Shown piece after piece: positions 1-6,298 of a DNA stretch of 12,244 nucleotides. The position numbers and the translations under genes were made by a program. The notes under the pieces were generated by a model. That model worked only from the letters and a program-made list of their open reading frames with translations. It made no database searches and was not told where the DNA came from. Source of the stretch: an uncultured Eubacteriales bacterium. GTDB taxonomy: Bacteria > Bacillota_A > Clostridia > Oscillospirales > Oscillospiraceae. The DNA is taken from NCBI GenBank assembly GCA_949742895.1, contig CATJRT010000227.1, positions 1-12,244 on the forward strand, written 5' to 3'. Every line of letters begins with the position of its first letter. Position 1 is the first letter of the stretch.

Positions 1-778
1 CCGACACGTTCCCTGTCCGGGGGGCCACGGCGTTGGTGGCGGCCATGCCGGTGCCCGCGTCGCCCTCGGCGGGGGCAAAGGGGATGCCGGGGGCCAGCAA
101 ACCATCCAGCAGGGCCGCGCCCCGCTCGGTGAGACAGCCCGCATCCGAGCCTGCTGGGAGAACTTTGGGCAGGACGTTCGCCAGCTTCCAGGAGAGGCTT
201 CGGGTAGACAACAGCTGATCCAGCTTGTCCAGCATGGCGCTGTCATAGTTCAGCGTCCCGCTGTCGATGGGAAAAATGCCGGACGCCTCGCCCACCCCCA
301 CCGTGTTCACCCCGGTGAGCATATAGTGGACGTATCCCGCCAGGGTGGTGATGTGGGCGATCTGGGGGACGTGTTCTTCCTCATTGAGGATCGCTTGGTA
401 AAGATGGGCTATACTCCACCGCTGGGGGATGTTGAATCCGAACAGGGCGGTGAGTTCCGCGGCGGCGGGGCCGGTGATGGTGTTCTGCCAGGTGCGGAAA
501 GGGGTGAGCAGGTTCCAGTCTTTGTCAAAAGCCAGATAGCCGTGCATCATGCCGGAAATACCCATGGCGCAGATGCTTTCCCGGTTCTCCACTCCGAACA
601 GCGCCGCCTTCAGCCCCGCCCACATCTCATCCAGGGAGTACGTCCACACGCCGTTCTCGTAGCTGCTGGCCCAGGTGTAGTCCCCGCTGGACACGGGGGT
701 GTGGTGTTCGTCAATCGTTATTGCTTTGATCCGGGTGGATCCGAGTTCAATGCCAAGTACCAATGCTTTTTGTTCCAT
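1..778 (-). CDS. FGGY-family carbohydrate kinase (pentulose/ribulokinase-like), 3' part outside the window
   Basis: ATP-dependent sugar kinase of the xylulokinase/ribulokinase/glycerol kinase (FGGY) fold, cytoplasmic, expected to phosphorylate a keto-sugar released by the upstream glycosidases. Only the first 259 residues are present, roughly half of a usual 500-540 residue protein; the frame is open to the left edge. Visible motifs: an N-terminal phosphate-binding loop [11 protein letters not shown] (residues 9-19), a sugar-site segment GISGMMHG (73-80) equivalent to SGQMHG of xylulokinases, and EGDAGTGM (238-245), whose Asp240 corresponds to the catalytic base. The loop has Glu where most FGGY kinases have Asp, and WQNT replaces the usual W-x-D-x-R; as I recall, this pattern occurs in a divergent clade found in Bacteroidetes and Clostridia that includes non-classical L-ribulokinases. 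The ATG at 778 follows AAGGAAGG by about 8 bases and lies 16 bases after the SGNH stop, so it is the operon's next gene. The family call is firm; the substrate is not. Confidence 0.9.
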   Translation of the reverse strand, partial: MEQKALVLGIELGSTRIKAITIDEHHTPVSSGDYTWASSYENGVWTYSLDEMWAGLKAALFGVENRESICAMGISGMMHGYLAFDKDWNLLTPFRTWQNTITGPAAAELTALFGFNIPQRWSIAHLYQAILNEEEHVPQIAHITTLAGYVHYMLTGVNTVGVGEASGIFPIDSGTLNYDSAMLDKLDQLLSTRSLSWKLANVLPKVLPAGSDAGCLTERGAALLDGLLAPGIPFAPAEGDAGTGMAATNAVAPRTGNVS

Positions 779-794
779 ACGAAGACCTTCCTTT

Positions 795-2210
795 TTATCT
801 CTGTGGTTGAATCAAAGTTCCATGTATCGACCAAAAATAGTCTGTACGGTAAGTTGACAAGGCTTCTTTGGGCACATAGACTACAGCATCCGTTCCATCC
901 AGCAAACCCCTGCCCACCCGGCAAGCCGAAGGCTTGGTGGATTGTATAACAATGCGTTCCAGGGCGGCACAGCCGCCGAACGCGCCGTCGGCGATGGTCT
1001 TGATGTTAGGTTGGAGGATGACTTCGTTCAGTCTGTCCGCCCCGGCAAAGGCACTGATCCCGATGGCCGATACGGGTTTGCCCTCCCAGGCGGAGGGCAC
1101 GGTCAGCGCCTCCCGCGCCAGCCCCTCCGAGGTCAGCCCGGTGACGGTGAGCGCGCCGTTTTGCTCCGCATAGGTAAAGCACGCCCCGTCCTGGTTGTCC
1201 CCTGTCCAGCTCTCCGTCCCGGCCCGTTCCGGCAGCTCCGGCAGGGGAATGTCCGTGGGGGAGCTGTCACCCAGCACGGCTTTCACCGCCCGGACAAGGG
1301 CCCTGGTGTACACGGTTTTACCGCTGGCATTGGGATGGAAGTTGGTGTCGTAAAACCACCCGGCGTCCAGGATAAAATCATGGGGATCGCCCGCCATGGG
1401 GATCCCCAGCTTCTCCTGGAGCGCAGCGTAAAAATCGTCAATTGCCTCCCTACCCTCCACCGCCAGCGCGTTCATGGGGCAGGGGGCATACCACAGGACA
1501 GCCCCCGCCTCAGCAGCAGCCCGGGCATACCCCCGCACCCGCAAGGCAAAGTCATCCGTCACCATGTCCGGGTCGAAGCGGATGGGGGTGCTGGCATCGA
1601 AGCCCCCCGGCATCTCGTTCCGGGCGCACAGAGGGGAAGCCACGTCCCCCTTCTCGTTGAAGGCGTCCCGGCGGTATACTCCCTGTGGATCGGGGGACGC
1701 ACCCTGGACGAAATAAGCGAACTTCTGCCCCGCGAAGGCGGGGAACGCCCCCGCCAGCCGCCCCAGCTTGTCCCGGGGCAGGGACCGCAGCAGCCAGAAC
1801 GCCCCGTCCAGTCCCTGCCACATCACCGCCGGATCGAACCAGCCGGACAGGGCCTGCTCCTGCTGCTCCGGAATGAGCAGGACGATATCCCCCTCCCGCA
1901 GGTACGGCTGGGACAGATCCAGCATCACCGTGGTGCCCAGGGCGGCGTACATACCGAAATTCACCACCGTATATCCCGGCAGTTCCCGCTCCATCAGGGC
2001 GCTGTCTGTGCCGAAGGCCACGCCGCTGCCCCCCACCAGGATGATCCGAGGGCCGGGGACATCCCCCAGAAGCTGTACCTTGTGCTTCAGCTCCCCCAGG
2101 AAGGTGTCCCCATACTGGGCAGGCAGGGCGAACCCCCAAACCAACAGGGCGGCAGGCATGGACAGCAGCAGGATGAGGGTTATGATGATGACCGTAAGAT
2201 TTTTCTTCAT
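795..2210 (-). CDS. Membrane-anchored SGNH-fold (DltD/AlgX-like) protein fused to a BspA-type leucine-rich repeat
   Basis: Probable partner of the MBOAT protein encoded just upstream: SGNH proteins of this kind pass acyl groups to, or remove them from, extracytoplasmic glycans. The 471-residue product has an N-terminal hydrophobic anchor (residues about 5-28) after MKK, with no clear cleavage site. The SGNH core shows VGGSGVAFG (59-67) with candidate nucleophile Ser62, NFGM (84-87) as the block II Gly, and DTNFHPN (288-294) carrying the candidate Asp288/His292 pair. A linker (about 315-340) leads to a C-terminal LRR_5/BspA-like segment (about 350-471): [27 protein letters not shown], then the capping pattern [17 protein letters not shown]. 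The ATG is 15 bases after the MBOAT stop and lacks a recognisable Shine-Dalgarno, suggesting translational coupling. The ends of the gene are more AT-rich than the rest. The SGNH call rests on motifs; the acceptor glycan is unknown, and a hydrolase role is possible. Confidence 0.82.
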   Translation of the reverse strand: MKKNLTVIIITLILLLSMPAALLVWGFALPAQYGDTFLGELKHKVQLLGDVPGPRIILVGGSGVAFGTDSALMERELPGYTVVNFGMYAALGTTVMLDLSQPYLREGDIVLLIPEQQEQALSGWFDPAVMWQGLDGAFWLLRSLPRDKLGRLAGAFPAFAGQKFAYFVQGASPDPQGVYRRDAFNEKGDVASPLCARNEMPGGFDASTPIRFDPDMVTDDFALRVRGYARAAAEAGAVLWYAPCPMNALAVEGREAIDDFYAALQEKLGIPMAGDPHDFILDAGWFYDTNFHPNASGKTVYTRALVRAVKAVLGDSSPTDIPLPELPERAGTESWTGDNQDGACFTYAEQNGALTVTGLTSEGLAREALTVPSAWEGKPVSAIGISAFAGADRLNEVILQPNIKTIADGAFGGCAALERIVIQSTKPSACRVGRGLLDGTDAVVYVPKEALSTYRTDYFWSIHGTLIQPQR

Positions 2211-2225
2211 AGCAGTTTAGAGAAA

Positions 2226-3597
2226 TTAGTTGAAATAAAATTGAAAGTAGATGAAGGCGTTATGCCCGCCCCCGGCCAGCTGGGCCAGCCACGCCATGGC
2301 GATGGCGGTGACGGCGCAGAACACCGTGAGGGCTGAGACGTAACAATCCCGGTACTCCCCCTCTCCCAGCCCCTCCGCCAGGGGCAGACAGAGCAGCGGC
2401 AGTGCCAGGGGTGCCAGCCGGGGCAGGAGCGCGGCCGCGCCGCCCCAGCCCACGGCCAGCCTGGACAGCAGGGTGAGCGCGTCCCCCAGGGACGCTGCCC
2501 GGAAAAACAGCCAGGGGAAGCTCACCAGCAAGAAGGTGCGGATATGGGCCAGGGCGCCCCGGTTTCCGGCCAGAGCGCCCTTCCGGCGGGCCCACACAGC
2601 CCCGGCGGCCAGATAGATCCCGTGGATCAGCCCCCACGCCGCGAAGTTCCACCCCGCCCCGTGCCACAGACCGCTGAGCAGGAACACCACAAGGGTATTG
2701 ACCACCTGCCGGGGCAGCCCCTTCCGGTTCCCGCCCAGGGGGATGTACACGTAGTCGGTAAACCAGCCGGTGAGGCTGATATGCCACCGCCGCCAGAACT
2801 CCCGGACGCTAACCGCGCCGTAGGGCCGCTTGAAGTTTTCCATCAGCTCCACGCCCAGCAGCCGGGCCGCGCCCCGGGCGATGTCCGAGTAGCCGGAGAA
2901 ATCGCAGTAGATCTGAAATCCGAACAGCACCGTAGCCAGCGCGATCTCCGGCCCTGCGGTCTCCGCTGGCGCGGCGAACACTCCGTCCACAAAGGGGGCC
3001 AGGCGGTCGGCAATGACTACCTTCTTGAAATACCCCTCCAGCAGTAGCCAGCTCCCGGCGGACAGGTTTGCCGGGGTGAAGCGCCGTTTTGCCCGGAGTT
3101 GTGGCAAAAGGTTCTCTGAGCGCTCGATGGGCCCCGCCACCAGCTGGGGGAAAAAGGCCACAAACAGGGCGTAGTACCCGAAATGGGGTTCCTCCGCCCC
3201 GCCCCGGTACACGTCGATGACGTAGGACAGGCTTTGGAAGGTATAGAACGAGATACCCACCGGCAAGATGATCCGCCATGCCAACTCTATCCCCGCCAGG
3301 GAGGCCAGGAACCCGGCGTATTTAAACAGGGCCAGACAGCCCAGGCAGACGCACAGCGCCAGCGCCAGCAGAACCCGGCAGGCATTGGGGGACTTGGCCC
3401 GGGCGATTCCCCGGCCGCACAGCCAGGAGACCAGCGTAATCCCCACCAGCAGGAAACCCGTCCCGAAGTCCCACCAGAAGTAGAACAGCCAACTTGCGGC
3501 GAGCAGCAGCGCCCAGCGGAAGCGGTGGGGGCAGCAGCCAATGGAGCACGCAGACGATTGGAAGGAACGCTAAAAATTCCAGAGAGTTGAAGTTCAT
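2226..3597 (-). CDS. MBOAT-family membrane O-acyltransferase (AlgI/PatA/DltB-like), with an apparent 1-bp frameshift near the 5' end
   Basis: Multi-pass enzyme that carries acetyl or another acyl group across the membrane for O-acylation of an extracytoplasmic polymer. The downstream frame has MBOAT signatures: YCDFSGYSDIARG, REFWRRWHISLTGWFTDYVYIPLGG, and SGLWHGAGWNF with the conserved catalytic His (about residue 312 after correction), plus the family C-terminal FIYFQF. The true N-terminus (MNFNSLEFLAFLP) lies in another frame. It begins at ATG 3597, six bases after GGAGG at 3605-3609, and overlaps the preceding gene's stop. Removing one base from the five-base run at 3527-3531 joins the frames into a 456-residue protein of normal family length, with the junction reading WLLPHRFRWALLLAASW. 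As given, translation from 3597 would stop at 3322 after 91 residues; the GTG at 3446 has no good ribosome site. The cause could be assembly error, mutation or slippage. Family identity is firm, functional status uncertain. Confidence 0.88.
3527..3531 (-). other. Frameshift site: run of five G (C on the coding strand) in the MBOAT gene
   Basis: The minus strand reads CTGCCCCCACCG here. With five C the frame from the well-supported ATG at 3597 leaves the MBOAT sequence and becomes PPPLPLGAAARR. With four C it reads PHRFRWALLLAASWLFYFWWDFG and joins the downstream frame exactly. The corrected length from ATG to stop is 1371 bases, an exact multiple of three. The shift lies within or very close to this run, because the peptide is family-like on both sides of it. 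Confidence 0.85.
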
Positions 3598-3830
3598 CCG
3601 CCGCCCTCCCTTCCATAGCGAAGGACGGCCATGCTGACGGCGCACACCAGCAGCACCGGAGCCAGCAATTCGTCCAGCGTCCGGCCCAGTGCCAACCTGG
3701 ATAGCATCCCTGCCGCCGTACTCACCGCCGCCAGCAGGGCCCACAGGGGACGGCCCCGCCGGAGCAGACCGCACAGGGCGGCGCATACTGTCCCCGTGGC
3801 AAACAGGAGCAGGACAATCCAAGCGGTCAT
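3594..3830 (-). CDS. Small hydrophobic membrane protein upstream of and overlapping the MBOAT gene
   Basis: A 78-residue protein (MTAWIVLLLFATGTVC...) with about three hydrophobic stretches at residues 2-22, 28-48 and 55-71, separated by basic turns (LLRRGRP) and ending RYGREGGG. I do not recognise a named family. It is accepted as a gene for three reasons. The ATG at 3830 follows GGAGGGG by a good spacing. Its TGA overlaps the MBOAT ATG in an ATGA arrangement, which indicates translational coupling. The hydrophobic, clearly transmembrane composition is unlikely for a shadow frame. The TTG one codon upstream (3833) is less likely as a start. By position it resembles the short membrane peptide DltX, encoded beside dltB, so an accessory subunit of the MBOAT complex is a reasonable inference. 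There is no sequence similarity to DltX that I can claim. Confidence 0.72.
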   Translation of the reverse strand: MTAWIVLLLFATGTVCAALCGLLRRGRPLWALLAAVSTAAGMLSRLALGRTLDELLAPVLLVCAVSMAVLRYGREGGG

Positions 3831-3849
3831 CAAACCCCTCCCCGGCAGA

Positions 3850-3863
3850 CCGGGCGGGCCCGG
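3850..3863 (-). terminator. Short GC-only inverted repeat in the symporter/small membrane protein gap (weak)
   Basis: The 45-base gap after the symporter stop contains CCGGGC-GG-GCCCGG, a six-pair stem with a two-base spacer. No U-rich run follows on the minus strand. A good ribosome site for the next gene lies immediately downstream. It may slow or process the transcript, but it is not a convincing intrinsic terminator and could be a chance product of high G+C. Confidence 0.25.
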
Positions 3864-3878
3864 CCATGTGTATATCGA

Positions 3879-5357
3879 TTAACCCTTCCGCCGGGCAATG
3901 GCCTTTTGTTCCTCGGGCAGATTTTTCTCCACCGTCCACAGGAAAATGAGCACTGCGCACACTGCGTAGCCCACCGTCTCCACCCAGATATAACTGACGG
4001 AGATCGCCGTCCGGGCGGCGGCGCCCTGTCCCAAGGTGTTCAGGGCTACGTCCGCGTTTTGGTCGTAGCCGCTGATACCCAGGATGGCGCTGAAAATGGC
4101 GTTGCAGATGGGGGTGCCCGCCACCATCAGGGCACTGTATATGGACATGGTCAGGCCGTCCGTGCGGATATGGCTGGTGTACTCAATGTGGTCGATTACG
4201 TCGGCCAGCATGGCCAGGATGAGGTAGCACGCCGGGGCGGAGCCCAGGCATTTGAGGGCCACGCCGACAGCCACGGGGACAATCTGCCCGTTCCCAAGTC
4301 CGGCGATCACGCCGCCGATTACGCCCACCACCATGCCTACAAAGGCGGTCTGCCGCTTGCCGAATTTATTGGCCAAGGGCACCACCACTGTGGCGGCCAG
4401 CGCCATAGGGATGGCTCCCAAAATGGCCAGCAAAGACTGGGACATCCCCCAGGCATCCCCCAAATTTTCCACCATGCCCAGGTCAGTAAAAAAGCGGTTG
4501 TCCAGCACCCACTGGCAGAAAAACGTCATGGAGCCGTTCTTCATAGCCCCGCTCCACTGGAAGCCGACATAGAACAGGATGACCAGCCACCACATCTTCT
4601 CCCCTGCCACGGCTTTGAGCTGCCGTCCGATGGAGACGGACGCCGTCCCACTGTCCGTCTGACCTGCGCCCTCCTCGGTCACCCGCTCCCGGGTAAAGCG
4701 GAACTGGAGCAGAATGGTCAGGGCGGTGAACACGGCCACCGCCAGCATGGTGATCAGCCACAGGTGCTCATTCTCCTTCAGGGCCATGGATACCAACATG
4801 GGGAACACCATAGAACCCACTCCCATCACACCCAGGCTGGCAATATTGGTGAAGGAGGCCAGGGTGGAGCGCTGTTTGCTGTCTCGGGTGGAGACGGGCA
4901 CCAGGGTGGAATTGGCGGTGTTGTAGATGGGGAAGCCCACGGCGTAGTACAGGTTATAGGCGATGGCGATCCACACCATTTTTGCCATCCGGCTCTCAAA
5001 GGGGACAAGAAACATCAGCACACTGGACACCGACAAAGTCAGGGCCGACAGCAGAATCCAGGGCCGGGCCTTGCCCGCCATGGTGTGGGTGCGCTCAATG
5101 AGCTGACCCACTACCAGGTTTGCCGCCACTATCAAGATGGTGGAAAATAACTGGAGGGCGGTCAGAAAGGCCAGATCCAGCTTGAGTACGTTGGTCAGGT
5201 AGTTTTGCAGCTGGCTGGTGAAGATCCCCGAGGCCAGCAGCGCCCCAAAGGGCCCGATCAGGTAGCCGATCAGCATTTCCGGCGGCTTCACATTGGGGGA
5301 GCTGACCTGGGAGCGGAGCAGCGGGCTGCCCCAGATGCCTTGCTTTTGTTCGTTCAT
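3879..5357 (-). CDS. GPH-family (MelB/UidB-like) sugar:cation symporter, MFS fold
   Basis: Inner-membrane symporter that would import a glycoside, oligosaccharide or uronide using a sodium or proton gradient. The 492-residue product has about 12 hydrophobic segments, the family's usual length and layout. Diagnostic features: the first-half cytoplasmic loop ERTHTMAGKARPW, equivalent to the DRTKTRWGKFRPW signature of the glycoside-pentoside-hexuronide family; the second-half loop NKFGKRQTAF; and the late ADVIDHIEYTSHIRTDGLTMS segment, matching the ADVVDYGEWKTGIRREG pattern. The central charged linker (about residues 228-260, RVTEEGAGQTDSG) separates the two six-helix halves. The chosen start is ATG 5357, with AAAGGAA about ten bases upstream. 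A GTG at 5393 overlaps the esterase stop but has no comparable ribosome site. Next to a cytoplasmic GH2 and an esterase, it is the likely uptake route for their substrate. The substrate cannot be read from sequence. Confidence 0.92.
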   Translation of the reverse strand: MNEQKQGIWGSPLLRSQVSSPNVKPPEMLIGYLIGPFGALLASGIFTSQLQNYLTNVLKLDLAFLTALQLFSTILIVAANLVVGQLIERTHTMAGKARPWILLSALTLSVSSVLMFLVPFESRMAKMVWIAIAYNLYYAVGFPIYNTANSTLVPVSTRDSKQRSTLASFTNIASLGVMGVGSMVFPMLVSMALKENEHLWLITMLAVAVFTALTILLQFRFTRERVTEEGAGQTDSGTASVSIGRQLKAVAGEKMWWLVILFYVGFQWSGAMKNGSMTFFCQWVLDNRFFTDLGMVENLGDAWGMSQSLLAILGAIPMALAATVVVPLANKFGKRQTAFVGMVVGVIGGVIAGLGNGQIVPVAVGVALKCLGSAPACYLILAMLADVIDHIEYTSHIRTDGLTMSIYSALMVAGTPICNAIFSAILGISGYDQNADVALNTLGQGAAARTAISVSYIWVETVGYAVCAVLIFLWTVEKNLPEEQKAIARRKG

Positions 5358-5389
5358 ATACGCGGTTCCTTTCTCAATCGCTTTCCGTC

Positions 5390-6274
5390 TCACAGAGAAC
5401 TTCTAAAAAATGCGCATTCTTCATCATTGCACCGCTGCGCGGCAGGGGACCGAACATCACAGTGGAACACATGACCCAGCCGTTCCTGCACACTGCCATA
5501 GCAGCGATAGACATAGGGCACGCCGTTTGCTTCCAGCGCCCGGGACAGCAGCGGGACCTGCCCCCGCAGGAAATCCCCGCTGCTGGTCATGAGAAAAACG
5601 GGCGGAAACCGGCTGGTGATATGGGCCGTCACATCAATGCGTTCCAGCTCCTCCACACTGCCCCGCCTGGGCAGATAATCCCGGATGAGCAGCTGCCCAA
5701 GGGTGGTGGGCAGGCGTTTGTACTCAATATGATACTGTCCGCAGTTCAGAGCGACCGCCTTGGGCACAAAACCATCCGGGCACCGGAAGCCATAACAGGC
5801 GGCGTAACCTGGGTCTGCGCAGGCGGCGCAGTACAGCCCCAAAATGTTTGCCCCCGCTGAGTCGCCTACGGCAAAAATATGCCCCGGGTCAAAATCATAC
5901 TGGGCGGCATGGTTCAGCACCCAATGAAAGACGGAGTTGGTATCTTCCAAAGGGGCTGGAAATTTGTGCTCCGGCGCCAGCCGGTAGGAAAAGTTCACTA
6001 CCGCGAACCCCCGCTGGGCAAGGCTCATGCAGTAAAACTGGTAAAGGTCCTTGTCGCCGTATACCCAGCCGCCGCCGTGTACGCTGACAATGACGGGAAG
6101 GGTTTCACCCTCCCCGCTGCGGGGGCGGTAGACGTCCAGCGCCTGCCAGCGAGGATCTTCCCCATAGCGTATGCCGTCATCGCGAATCACGCCGTCCGGC
6201 GTGGCCAGCCCCGCATCGCGAACTGCGTCGCTTCGGGCAAAGGACCATCTGAGCCAGCGGCTGGCAATAGACAT
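5390..6274 (-). CDS. Alpha/beta-hydrolase esterase of the hormone-sensitive-lipase (HSL) family
   Basis: Cytoplasmic carboxylesterase, 294 residues, typical of the HSL/arylacetamide deacetylase group. Visible motifs: oxyanion-hole HGGGW (66-70), YRLAPEHKFPAPLED (97-111) typical of the family, nucleophile motif GDSAG (137-141) with Ser139, candidate acid Asp234 in SSGD, and candidate base His268 in LGHVFH. No signal peptide is seen. The ATG at 6274 follows AAAGGAGG with a seven-base spacing and lies 24 bases after the GH2 stop; the symporter start follows 32 bases after this gene's stop, so the three genes are probably one transcript. In this setting it is likely to remove acetyl or aryl esters from an imported glycoside before or after GH2 cleavage. 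This is inferred from context; HSL-family enzymes are broad and the natural ester is unknown. Its residue composition is unusually Cys-rich (C82, C149, C152, C160, C165, C178, C258, C272, C282, C287). Confidence 0.9.
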   Translation of the reverse strand: MSIASRWLRWSFARSDAVRDAGLATPDGVIRDDGIRYGEDPRWQALDVYRPRSGEGETLPVIVSVHGGGWVYGDKDLYQFYCMSLAQRGFAVVNFSYRLAPEHKFPAPLEDTNSVFHWVLNHAAQYDFDPGHIFAVGDSAGANILGLYCAACADPGYAACYGFRCPDGFVPKAVALNCGQYHIEYKRLPTTLGQLLIRDYLPRRGSVEELERIDVTAHITSRFPPVFLMTSSGDFLRGQVPLLSRALEANGVPYVYRCYGSVQERLGHVFHCDVRSPAAQRCNDEECAFFRSSL

Positions 6275-6298
6275 GGCGTCCCCTCCTTTTTACATCAG

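Noticed and set aside
942..2336. A 464-codon plus-strand open frame opposite the SGNH gene
   Set aside because: Composition is Pro/Gly/Arg/Gln-rich with no motif; the minus strand encodes a signal anchor, SGNH motifs and LRRs.
3446..3446. GTG 3446 as an independent start making a shorter 406-residue MBOAT
   Set aside because: No ribosome site precedes it and it would remove the first membrane segments, which are clearly encoded upstream in another frame.
3322..3960. A 212-codon minus-strand frame covering the MBOAT start
   Set aside because: Only its part from 3597 to about 3530 is real MBOAT coding sequence. The upstream part is a shadow of the symporter end and small gene, and the downstream part is out-of-frame MBOAT.
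5358..5393. GTG 5393 as the symporter start
   Set aside because: It would add twelve polar residues and has no good ribosome site; ATG 5357 has AAAGGAA at a suitable distance.
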